Shown piece after piece: positions 7,524 through 13,128 of a stretch of DNA of 13,751 nt. Both the position numbers and the translations under genes were made by a program. The notes below the pieces were generated by a model. It ran no database searches. It had not been told where the DNA came from and saw only the letters and a program-made list of their open reading frames with translations. The DNA comes from Xanthobacteraceae bacterium (GTDB lineage: Bacteria > Pseudomonadota > Alphaproteobacteria > Rhizobiales > Xanthobacteraceae). Where the stretch lies: NCBI GenBank assembly GCA_030036975.1, contig JASHSE010000302.1, positions 1-13,751 of the forward strand, written 5' to 3'. Positions within the stretch are counted from its first letter, which is position 1. Every line of letters starts with the position of its first letter.

Positions 7524-7781
7524 TCAGACGCGACCGCGAACCTTGCGACGGCGCCTTCCGCCACGCGGTGGAACGTTCAACTCACCGCGTGCATCGTCAG
7601 CCAGGAGCAGTTCCTTCAGCGTGGGCTTGGCCATGCGCTTGAGCCGTTGCCACTCCGTCGCGGGCACCAGAACGGCAGCATCGGCGCCGCGTTTAGTAAC
7701 GACCTGCGGGCCGTCGCGCAGGCAAGTTTCAAGCATCTCACTAAAGCGGGCTTTTGCGTCTTGAACCGGCCAAACGCGCAA
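7524..7781 (-). CDS. Phd/YefM-type antitoxin, TTG start (85 aa)
   Basis: Known: antitoxins of this family bind the operator through the N-terminal domain and neutralise the toxin through the C-terminal arm. Seen: VWPVQDAKARFSEMLETCL near the start and QVVTKRGADAAVLVPATEW are the Phd/YefM core. The tail is PPRGGRRRRKVRGRV, strongly basic. The start must be TTG at 7779-7781: an in-frame TGA lies 12 nt upstream (7794-7796), no ATG or GTG lies between, the next ATG is inside the core, and AAGGGGG (7788-7794) is 6 nt before the TTG. It precedes the PIN toxin by 9 nt, the standard antitoxin-first order. Probably autoregulated through the ACTAGT boxes at 7805-7822. Confidence 0.85.
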   Translation of the reverse strand: MRVWPVQDAKARFSEMLETCLRDGPQVVTKRGADAAVLVPATEWQRLKRMAKPTLKELLLADDARGELNVPPRGGRRRRKVRGRV

Positions 7782-7787
7782 GGCCCA

Positions 7788-7794
7788 CCCCCTT
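7788..7794 (-). promoter_or_regulatory. Shine-Dalgarno site of the antitoxin gene
   Basis: AAGGGGG on the minus strand, 6 nt before the TTG start. It supports the use of TTG. Confidence 0.6.
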
Positions 7795-7804
7795 CAGCCG
7801 ATAC

Positions 7805-7822
7805 ACTAGTCAAATAACTAGT
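7805..7822 (-). promoter_or_regulatory. Putative toxin-antitoxin operator: two ACTAGT palindromes
   Basis: ACTAGT at 7805-7810 and again at 7817-7822, spaced 6 nt, so the two 6-bp palindromes repeat with a 12-bp period in an AT-rich patch 24 nt upstream of the antitoxin start. Paired short palindromes are typical of Phd-family operators. TTGAAG (7823-7828) with TGTATC (7800-7805), 17 nt apart on the minus strand, is a possible weak promoter that these boxes would cover, though it would leave a very short leader. Confidence 0.55.
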
Positions 7823-7928
7823 CTTCAACCGCTCGCTTTGCAAGGGCGGGTCGGGTAGCGTGAAGTCGCGGGCGCACATGTGGTCGCGGGCCGCCGACCG
7901 AAAGCTTGGCGCGCTCTGGCGTAGATTA

Positions 7929-8021
7929 TGGCGGAGAGGAAGGGATTCGAACCCTTGATACGGCTTTAGACCGTATAACGGTTTAGCAAACCGCCGCCTT
8001 CAGCCACTCGGCCACCTCTCC
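7929..8021 (-). tRNA. tRNA-Ser (anticodon GCU)
   Basis: On the minus strand the acceptor arm GGAGAGG (8015-8021) pairs with CCTCTCC (7933-7939). Then come discriminator G and an encoded CCA (7929-7931). The anticodon loop reads TTTGCTAAA with GCT at 7985-7987. A long variable arm (GTTATACGG...CCGTATC) marks a class II tRNA, and the T-arm has GGTTCGAATCC. 90 nt plus CCA, normal for tRNA-Ser reading AGC/AGU. Confidence 0.97.
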
Positions 8022-8036
8022 GGCGCAGCAGTCAGT

Positions 8037-8042
8037 ATTTTA
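8037..8042 (-). promoter_or_regulatory. Possible -10 box of the tRNA-Ser gene
   Basis: TAAAAT on the minus strand, 15 nt upstream of the tRNA 5' end, agrees with TATAAT at 5 of 6 positions and fits a short leader. No good -35 box is seen at the usual distance. Confidence 0.4.
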
Positions 8043-8073
8043 TGCCCGCGCGCTACGCAATGCGAGTCGCGCC

Positions 8074-8107
8074 GCCCGGATTGCGCAGCGACGCGATCCG
8101 GGCTACG
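8074..8107. repeat. REP-like palindrome upstream of the second TPR-methyltransferase
   Basis: GCCCGGAT (8074-8081) and ATCCGGGC (8096-8103) form an 8-bp stem with a 14-nt GC-rich loop, followed by TACG. This resembles the dispersed GCCCGGAT...ATCCGGGCTACG extragenic palindromes common in proteobacterial genomes. The end CGGGCTACG (8099-8107) recurs exactly at 10110-10118, at the other end of the gene. Confidence 0.6.
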
Positions 8108-8159
8108 GGCGAGAAAATTTCGGCCGAACGGAACCAGCGCCAAAATCAACGTCAGCGTG

Positions 8160-10085
8160 ATGAACCGCAAACAACGGCGAGCCGCGCGCAGTTCCGGCGG
8201 CCGATCGACGCCCAGCCGCGACGCCGGCAAAGCGCCGCCGCAAAGCCTCGCCGACCTCTTCGCCATGGCGGTGATGCATCATCACGCCGGCGCGCTCGCG
8301 GACGCCGAGCGCTGCTACCGGCAGCTTATCGCCGCGTCCCGCGGCCATGCCGAGGCGCACAGCCGGCTCGGCGCCGTGCTGATGCGCCAGGGTAAAACGG
8401 CCGAAGCCATCGCAGAGATCGAGCGCGCGCTTGCGCTCAAGCCGGACATGTTCGAGGCTTACGGCAATCTCGCGCAGGCCACCATGTCGGCCGGACAGAG
8501 CGATCGCGCCGCCGCGGCCGCGTGCCGCGCGCTCGAGTTGCAGGAGACGCCGCAGACCAGGGCAATGTTCGTCCAATGCATTGGCGCCGCGCGCTTTGCC
8601 GGCAACGAGCCGCGCTATCGCCGGTTGCTCGCGCGCGCGCTCGCCGAAAACTGGACCCGCCCGCGCGAGCTGACGCGCGTCGGCATCGCGCTCATCAAGC
8701 TTGATCCCTCGATCAAGGATGCGATCGCCGGCGCCGTTGCAGCGTGGCCGGCGCGCCTGCCGGCGGACGAGCTGTGGAACTCGCCGGCAATCGCGGCACT
8801 GGCGCAGAACGAACTGCTTTGCCGTTTGCTGGAATGCGATCCGATCCCGGATCTCGGCCTCGAACGCCTGTTGACCAACGTGCGTGGCGCGCTGCTCCTA
8901 GCCGCGGCCGGCCGCGGCAGCGATGAGCGCGTGCTCGGCTTTTGCTGCAGCCTGGCGCGCCAGTGCTTCATCAACGAATACGTGTTTGCAACCAACCGCG
9001 AGGAAGACGCTGCGCTGCAGCAGCTGCGCGCGGCCGCGGAACGCCTGCTGACCGACGGCAAGACGCCGCCGGCGCACTGGCTGCCGATCGCTGCCGCCTA
9101 TCTCCCGTTGTATACGCTTAATGGCTGCGAACGGCTGCTGGCGCAATCCTGGCCGCCGGCGCTGGATGCCGTGTTCACGCAACAAGTGCGTGAGCCGGCG
9201 GAAGAGCGGCGGATTGCGGCGGGCATCCCTGCCCGCACCGCCATCGATGATGCGGTGTCGTGCGCGGTGCGCGAGCAATACGAAGAAAATCCCTATCCGC
9301 GCTGGACTCTCAACGGCACGCCCGCAGTAGCCGCGAGCCCGTCGGGGCCGCCACCGCGCGACGCCCTGATCGCCGGCTGCGGCACCGGCCTTTCGACCGT
9401 TGAATTCGCCCGTCAGGCGCGCACAACGCGCATCCTCGCTATCGATCTGAGCCTCGCCAGTCTGCGCTATGCCAAGCGGATGGCCGACAAGCTCGGCCTC
9501 GGCAACGTCGAATTCGCCCAGGCCGACATCCTGCGGCTCGGCGCGCTGGCGCAGCAATTCGACTTCATCGATGCTTCGGGCGTGCTGCACCACATGGCGG
9601 ATCCGTGGGCCGGCTGGCGCATCCTGGTGTCGCTGTTGCGGCCCGGCGGTATCATGCAGATCGGGCTATACAGCGCACTAGGCCGCCGCAATATCGTTGC
9701 TGCGCGGGCATTCATCGCCGCGCGCGGCTATCGGCCGGTCGTCGACGACATCCGGCGCTGCCGACACGACCTCGCCGCGGCGGCGGATCCGCAGCTCGCA
9801 TCGGTTGCGCAGCGCGACGATTTTTTCACCTTAAGCGAATGCCGCGACCTGTTGTTTCACGTGCAGGAGCACCGCGTCACGATCCCGGAGATCAAATCGT
9901 TCCTGGCGGCTAACGGCCTCGACTTCGGCGGATTTTTTGTCGATTCCGGCACGCGAGCGCGCTTTGCGGCGCGCTTTCCGCGAGCACCGGCCGCGCTCGA
10001 TCTCGACTGCTGGCACGCCTTCGAAACCGACGTGCCGGACACCTTCGCCGGCATGTACCAATTTTCGCTGCGCAAACGTGCGTAG
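8160..10085 (+). CDS. TPR repeat protein fused to a class I SAM-dependent methyltransferase, short paralogue (641 aa)
   Basis: Seen: a basic N-terminus MNRKQRRAARSS, three TPR units (~30-131), the same unassigned middle region as the gene at 34-2346 (~132-370, with RQCFINEYVF at 267-276), then QYEENPYPRW (373-382), the SAM loop ALIAGCGTG (402-410), AIDLS (427-431), DASGVLHH (471-478), LRPGG (493-497) and a shared tail ending FAGMYQF (629-635). All visible methyltransferase motifs are intact. ATG at 8160 is preferred because MNRKQRRA is a recurring start of rhizobial TPR proteins; a GTG directly before it (8157) would add one residue. No Shine-Dalgarno site is evident. It stands alone on the plus strand between two REP-like palindromes. 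Known: methyl transfer from SAM. The substrate is unknown; a client shared with the other TPR enzymes is inference. Confidence 0.9.
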   Translation: MNRKQRRAARSSGGRSTPSRDAGKAPPQSLADLFAMAVMHHHAGALADAERCYRQLIAASRGHAEAHSRLGAVLMRQGKTAEAIAEIERALALKPDMFEAYGNLAQATMSAGQSDRAAAAACRALELQETPQTRAMFVQCIGAARFAGNEPRYRRLLARALAENWTRPRELTRVGIALIKLDPSIKDAIAGAVAAWPARLPADELWNSPAIAALAQNELLCRLLECDPIPDLGLERLLTNVRGALLLAAAGRGSDERVLGFCCSLARQCFINEYVFATNREEDAALQQLRAAAERLLTDGKTPPAHWLPIAAAYLPLYTLNGCERLLAQSWPPALDAVFTQQVREPAEERRIAAGIPARTAIDDAVSCAVREQYEENPYPRWTLNGTPAVAASPSGPPPRDALIAGCGTGLSTVEFARQARTTRILAIDLSLASLRYAKRMADKLGLGNVEFAQADILRLGALAQQFDFIDASGVLHHMADPWAGWRILVSLLRPGGIMQIGLYSALGRRNIVAARAFIAARGYRPVVDDIRRCRHDLAAAADPQLASVAQRDDFFTLSECRDLLFHVQEHRVTIPEIKSFLAANGLDFGGFFVDSGTRARFAARFPRAPAALDLDCWHAFETDVPDTFAGMYQFSLRKRA

Positions 10086-10118
10086 CGAGCCGGGTTGCAC
10101 CGCCACAATCGGGCTACG
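10081..10118. repeat. Palindrome that contains the stop codons of both convergent genes
   Basis: CGTAGC (10081-10086) and GCTACG (10113-10118) are inverted arms, with a short inner CCG/CGG pairing after a 3-nt bulge. The left arm supplies TAG for the plus-strand methyltransferase (10083-10085); the right arm supplies TAG for the minus-strand Sel1 gene (10114-10116). It may act as a two-way transcript end, though no T-tract is seen. The terminal CGGGCTACG is shared with the palindrome at 8074-8107. Confidence 0.6.
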
Positions 10119-10431
10119 CTGCCATCGCGGGCGCGGCGGCCGGCGCAGCAGCGGCAGCGTTCGGGTTGAGCCGCAGCCAATCGCGCGCGGCGCGCTGCGC
10201 CACGGCGATTTCGGCGTCCGACATCTGGTTGGCAATCTCGCGGCGCAGCCGCACCGCCTCGGCATTGCCCTTGGCTGCGGCGAGATTGAACCATTTGTGT
10301 GCGCTGATAAGATCGATCGGCACGTCGCGGCCGACCGAATACATCATGCCGAGTTCGAACAGCATGTCGGCGACGCCCCGCCCTTCGCCGAGTGGCGCCG
10401 AATTCGCATCGAGAATCTCCAACCGAGCCAT
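10114..10431 (-). CDS. Small Sel1-like repeat protein (105 aa)
   Basis: Seen: one Sel1-type helical repeat around residues 21-60, with FELGMMYSVGRDVPIDLISA followed by HKWFNLAAAKGNAEA. The HKWFNLAAAKG pattern is characteristic. A second helical stretch follows, then an Ala/Pro-rich tail (NAAAAAPAAAPAMAA). No signal peptide or membrane segment. GGGGGAG (10438-10444) lies 6 nt before the ATG at 10431 and supports this start. Known: Sel1 repeats are TPR-like scaffolds for protein contacts; one repeat alone suggests a small adaptor. It converges on the TPR-methyltransferase gene with 28 nt between stops, but no functional link can be shown. Role unknown. Confidence 0.8.
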   Translation of the reverse strand: MARLEILDANSAPLGEGRGVADMLFELGMMYSVGRDVPIDLISAHKWFNLAAAKGNAEAVRLRREIANQMSDAEIAVAQRAARDWLRLNPNAAAAAPAAAPAMAA

Positions 10432-10741
10432 AATGCACTCCCCCTGTCCTCACGCCCCTCTCCGCTGTCGCGGGACCGGCCCCCTCTCTCTGTGTTTTGT
10501 TCGGCCAGCAATGCGGATAATGCGGCGAAGATTTGAATGGTGGTTTAAGCAATGCGATGAATCGAAGGTGAACCGCGCGGCGCGATCACGCGGCGCTCCG
10601 GCAACGTCGTATTAAGAAAAGCGCGGCGCCGCCCCGTCGAAAGCTGCGCATTTTTCTGCATCGCGCCGCCGGCACGTCATTTTGCCGCCCGGATCGACTC
10701 GCTTATCCTTGCCATTTCACCAACGGAGGACGGAATCCGCC
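10432..10741. other. 310-nt divergent intergenic region
   Basis: Carries the Shine-Dalgarno site and presumed promoter of the Sel1 gene at the left end, and the promoter and ribosome site of the DUF2147 gene at the right end. The middle (about 10500-10680) alternates AT-richer and GC-rich patches; I see no further gene, repeat or RNA. Confidence 0.5.
10682..10709 (+). promoter_or_regulatory. Possible promoter of the DUF2147 gene
   Basis: TTGCCG (10682-10687) and TATCCT (10704-10709), 16 nt apart, match the -35 and -10 consensus at 4 of 6 positions each. Transcription would begin just upstream of GGAGGA at 10725-10730. Confidence 0.3.
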
Positions 10742-11200
10742 ATGCCCCACAATCGTACCGCCGCCGCGGCATTCTTTTGCTTGGCGACGCTCGCCGGCGC
10801 GAGCCTCGGCGCCGCGACCAGCGCCCGGGCCGCCGATCCGCTCGGCACCTGGTATACCGAAGGCAAGGAAAGCCAGGTGCGCATCGTCAAATGCGGCAAC
10901 GCGCTGTGCGGCGCGCTGGTCTGGCTCAAGGAGCCGAACGATCCGAAGACCGGCAGGCCGAAGACCGACAAGGAGAACGCCGACGCCAGCCTGCAGAAGC
11001 GGCCCTTGCTCGGCGTGCAGATCGTGCTTGGCATGGCGCCGACCGGCACACCCGATCAATGGAAGGGCAAGGTCTACAACGCCAAGGACGGCAATACCTA
11101 TACCGGCTATTTCACCCTGACCGGCGCGGACAAAGCCGAGCTCAAAGGCTGCGCGCTCGGCTTTATCTGCAAGTCGCAGACCTGGACGCGGACGAAGTAA
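10742..11200 (+). CDS. Secreted DUF2147 family protein (152 aa)
   Basis: Seen: a Sec signal peptide (MPHNRTAAAAFFCLATLAGA...ATSARA) with cleavage expected after residue 30, then ADPLGTWYTEGKESQVRIVKCG. The DUF2147 pattern follows: GxW start, CGNALCGALVWLKEPND (51-67), N/R/P-rich turn, LLGVQIV, WKGKVYNAKDGNTYTGYFTLT and a closing LKGCALGFICKSQTWTR. Four cysteines (51, 56, 137, 143) could form two disulphides in the periplasm. The ATG at 10742 is chosen because the signal peptide starts there and GGAGGA lies 11 nt upstream, a rather long spacing. Known: a beta-barrel-like fold of unknown function, often exported in alphaproteobacteria. Monocistronic, facing the transferase gene at 11306-12082. 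Confidence 0.88.
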   Translation: MPHNRTAAAAFFCLATLAGASLGAATSARAADPLGTWYTEGKESQVRIVKCGNALCGALVWLKEPNDPKTGRPKTDKENADASLQKRPLLGVQIVLGMAPTGTPDQWKGKVYNAKDGNTYTGYFTLTGADKAELKGCALGFICKSQTWTRTK

Positions 11201-11226
11201 CGTCGCCTCCGGACAGTTTTGCGCTC

Positions 11227-11286
11227 GTCCCCGCGAGAGCAGGGACCCAGTTCGCTTCAAGCGCTGGATTCCCGCTTTCGCGGGAA
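11227..11286. repeat. Double-hairpin extragenic repeat between convergent genes
   Basis: Hairpin 1 (11227-11246): GTCCC...GGGAC arms extended by GC pairs across one C/A mismatch, loop GAGA. Hairpin 2 (11269-11286): perfect TTCCCGC-TTTC-GCGGGAA. They are joined by 22 nt. The second hairpin resembles the ATTCCCGCGAAAGCGGGAAT-type palindrome dispersed in many proteobacteria. It lies between the stops at 11200 and 11306 and may serve as a two-way terminator. Confidence 0.7.
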
Positions 11287-11305
11287 TGAGCGGAAATCAT
11301 CAGTG

Positions 11306-12082
11306 TCACCGCGCGCGCTGGCCGAACAGGACGGCGCGCACCTTGGGATCCTGCGGATCCACCGCCGAGGCGGCGGCAATGCGGATGGCGAACGCGCGCT
11401 TGACCGCGGGCCGCGCGCGGATCGTCTCGAACCAACGTTTTAGATTTGGAAACTCCGCCAAATCCTGGCCCGCGCGTTCGGCCATGCGCACCCAGCCGAC
11501 GCAGGCGATGTCGGCGATCGAATAAGAGCGGCCGGCCAGGAACGCGCGGGTGGCGAGCCGCCCGTTCATGACGCCGAACAGCCGGTTCACCTCGTCGCTG
11601 TACCGGGCAATGGCATAATCGAGCAGCGCCGGCGCGTAACGGCGGAAATGGATGGCCTGCCCGGCCATCGGACCAAGCCCGGCCATCTGCCAGAACAGCC
11701 ACTCCTCGACCGCAACGCGGGCGCGCTCCTCGCACGGATAGAACTTGCCGGTCTTGCGGCCGAGATATTGCAGGATGGCTCCGGACTCGAACACCGCAAT
11801 CGGCCGCCCGCCGGGACCATCGGGATCGATGATCGCCGGGATGCGGTTATTCGGCGAGATGGCGAGAAATTTTTTGTCGAACTGCTCGCCTTTGGAAATG
11901 TCGACCGGCCGCAGCACGTAAGGCAGCGCGCACTCTTCCAGCATGATCGAGATTTTCCAGCCGTTCGGCGTCGGCCAGTAGAACAGCTCGATCGGCTTGG
12001 CGGCGATCGAGGAGCGCCGCCGCGCGACGCCTTGCTTTTTCGCCGCCGGCCGTCGAGCCGCACTGCGTGTTCGTCGCGTCAT
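11306..12082 (-). CDS. Glutathione transferase family protein, YfcG/YghU-like, with basic N-terminal extension (258 aa)
   Basis: Known: nu-class GSTs such as E. coli YfcG and YghU reduce disulphides using glutathione and act in the cytoplasm. Seen: thioredoxin-like domain from about residue 30 with IELFYWPTPNGWKISIMLEE (the TPN loop at 38-40 replaces a catalytic Ser/Tyr/Cys in this class), SPNNRIPAIID (76-86) and ESGAILQYL (99-107). The helical C-terminal domain contains WLFWQMAGLGPMAGQ (128-142) and the SIADIACVGWV box (188-198). The first ~28 residues (MTRRTRSAARRPAAKKQ...) are an Arg/Lys-rich extension absent from YfcG. The ATG at 12082 has no clear Shine-Dalgarno site, so a later non-ATG start is possible. 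No partner gene is evident. Confidence 0.87.
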   Translation of the reverse strand: MTRRTRSAARRPAAKKQGVARRRSSIAAKPIELFYWPTPNGWKISIMLEECALPYVLRPVDISKGEQFDKKFLAISPNNRIPAIIDPDGPGGRPIAVFESGAILQYLGRKTGKFYPCEERARVAVEEWLFWQMAGLGPMAGQAIHFRRYAPALLDYAIARYSDEVNRLFGVMNGRLATRAFLAGRSYSIADIACVGWVRMAERAGQDLAEFPNLKRWFETIRARPAVKRAFAIRIAAASAVDPQDPKVRAVLFGQRAR

Positions 12083-12462
12083 ATTGCTGCAATCAAATCA
12101 CGGCAAAGAAAAACGGCGCCGCGGAATGATTCCGGACGCCGCTGCGAGTCTTCCGCAAAGCTCGCCGACACACCGAGGGCGTCGGCGAGATATCGGAGGT
12201 CCTTAGGTCCACCGGCTGATGCCGGAGCGACGCCGAAATTTTTTTCACCGTCATCTTCACCGTCATCCGCCGCGCGGTTGCGCTGTACGATGCCGATGAA
12301 GCCCAAACCTCCGTCCCCGCCGACGCCCTCTGTCGTCCACCTGAGCCGGCGCGCCCCGGCGGATCATCTCGGCAAAGTGCCGATCAACCGCGACGCCAGC
12401 CGGCCCGTGTGACGCGATCTTCGACTGCTTCAAGCGCGATCGAAGACCGACAGCGGCATCGC
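12083..12462. other. 380-nt stretch without a confident gene
   Basis: Holds a perfect 12-bp tandem repeat TTCACCGTCATC (12244-12255 and 12256-12267). A 40-codon open frame on the plus strand (12290-12412, Pro-rich, no Shine-Dalgarno site) is not accepted as a gene. A 7-bp inverted repeat TCTTCGA/TCGAAGA (12418-12424, 12440-12446) lies just past the stop of the lysine-rich gene and could end its transcript, but no T-tract follows. Confidence 0.45.
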
Positions 12463-12537
12463 CTACTTCTTCTTCCGGCGCTTTGTCTTCCTTGCGCCCT
12501 TCTTCGCCGCTGCTTTCGCTTTTCTCTTCTTCGCCAT
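12463..12537 (-). CDS. Very small lysine-rich basic protein (24 aa)
   Basis: Seen: ATG at 12535-12537 and TAG at 12463-12465. The product begins MAKKRKAKAAAKKGARK and ends TKRRKKK: 11 Lys, 4 Arg and 6 Ala in 24 residues. AGGAGGG (12543-12549) stands 5 nt before the ATG, the strongest ribosome site in the window, and this start divides a longer open frame whose upstream part looks random. The composition resembles tails of histone-H1-like and ribosomal proteins, so nucleic-acid binding is a fair guess. Known: similar short Lys/Ala-rich proteins are often annotated as hypothetical in rhizobia. A 13-bp inverted repeat lies in its leader. I do not recognise a named family. Confidence 0.65.
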   Translation of the reverse strand: MAKKRKAKAAAKKGARKTKRRKKK

Positions 12538-12542
12538 TGCTG

Positions 12543-12549
12543 CCCTCCT
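12543..12549 (-). promoter_or_regulatory. Strong Shine-Dalgarno site of the lysine-rich small gene
   Basis: AGGAGGG on the minus strand, 5 nt before the ATG at 12537. It is the main reason to accept such a short gene. Confidence 0.75.
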
Positions 12550-12565
12550 AGCTTGAGTGGATGGC

Positions 12566-12608
12566 GATGTCGGTGCAGTGCAGTCGCGAATCGATCTGCA
12601 CTGACATC
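12566..12608 (-). repeat. 13-bp inverted repeat in the leader of the lysine-rich small gene
   Basis: Plus-strand GATGTCGGTGCAG (12566-12578) and CTGCACTGACATC (12596-12608) are reverse complements except for one position. The loop is 17 nt. An alternative 7-bp pairing CAGTGCA/TGCACTG is also possible. It sits about 16 nt upstream of the Shine-Dalgarno site, where it could be an operator or an mRNA stem-loop. Confidence 0.6.
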
Positions 12609-12903
12609 CGAAATACACAAGCGGAAAAAAATTAACAGTCGTTCGGCTTAATTTTGTGTATAGACACGCGTTGGCGCCGCCGCATCGACGCGCTGACGAC
12701 TTTCGCAGCGCGCATGCCGCCGCGAAAACCGCTCCGGCTGCGGCATTTTCATCAAACAAATAACAGAATCGCAAAAGCGCCGATGGATTGGGCACTTTTG
12801 CCGCGCCATTCAACGCGGCTCCGCTGCGCCAGAGATGCGCGCGCGACGTGCTGATCGACCGTCGAGAAGCGCTTGACGGCAGGTGGCGGGCGGTTTCCGC
12901 CGC

Positions 12904-12920
12904 GCGAAAAAATTTTTCGC
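12904..12920. repeat. 17-bp palindrome with A/T core
   Basis: GCGAAAAA-A-TTTTTCGC is a perfect inverted repeat around a single central base in otherwise GC-rich DNA. It could be a protein-binding or bent-DNA site. Confidence 0.5.
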
Positions 12921-12968
12921 CGCAGCCGCCGTTGCGGGCGTTGCGGCGGCCTTGTCAGCGCGCAAAAC

Positions 12969-12996
12969 GCGCGAATCGGCACCAAGTGATTCGCGC
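12969..12996. repeat. 9-bp inverted repeat
   Basis: GCGCGAATC (12969-12977) and GATTCGCGC (12988-12996), loop 10 nt. It lies between gatB and the lysine-rich gene and has no T-tract, so termination is doubtful. Confidence 0.5.
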
Positions 12997-13128
12997 CGGC
13001 GCCGCCGCGAGCGGCGCGTTCAGTGGTCGCCAAGGACACTTTCGACACCATCGCGAAGCGAAATCAAAGCGCGCCGTGCGGTTGGCGTGAAGACACGCGG
13101 CGCATGTCATCGTCCGCGGCGCGAGCGC

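Larger units (their letters stand above)
12538..13128. other. 591-nt gene-free stretch with several palindromes
   Basis: From left: leader of the lysine-rich gene with its inverted repeat; an AT-rich patch (12611-12665) likely to hold its promoter; then GC-rich DNA with palindromes at 12904-12920, 12969-12996 and 13092-13108. Open frames of about 100 codons on both strands (12752-13051 minus, 12788-13090 plus) lack ribosome sites and known motifs. No RNA gene recognised. Confidence 0.45.

Noticed and set aside
8898..9593. 231-codon minus-strand frame inside the second methyltransferase
   Set aside because: Antisense shadow of the conserved methyltransferase codons, with no domain of its own.
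12752..13090. Overlapping ~100-codon frames on both strands between the lysine-rich gene and gatB
   Set aside because: No ribosome sites or recognisable families, composition typical of chance frames in GC-rich DNA.
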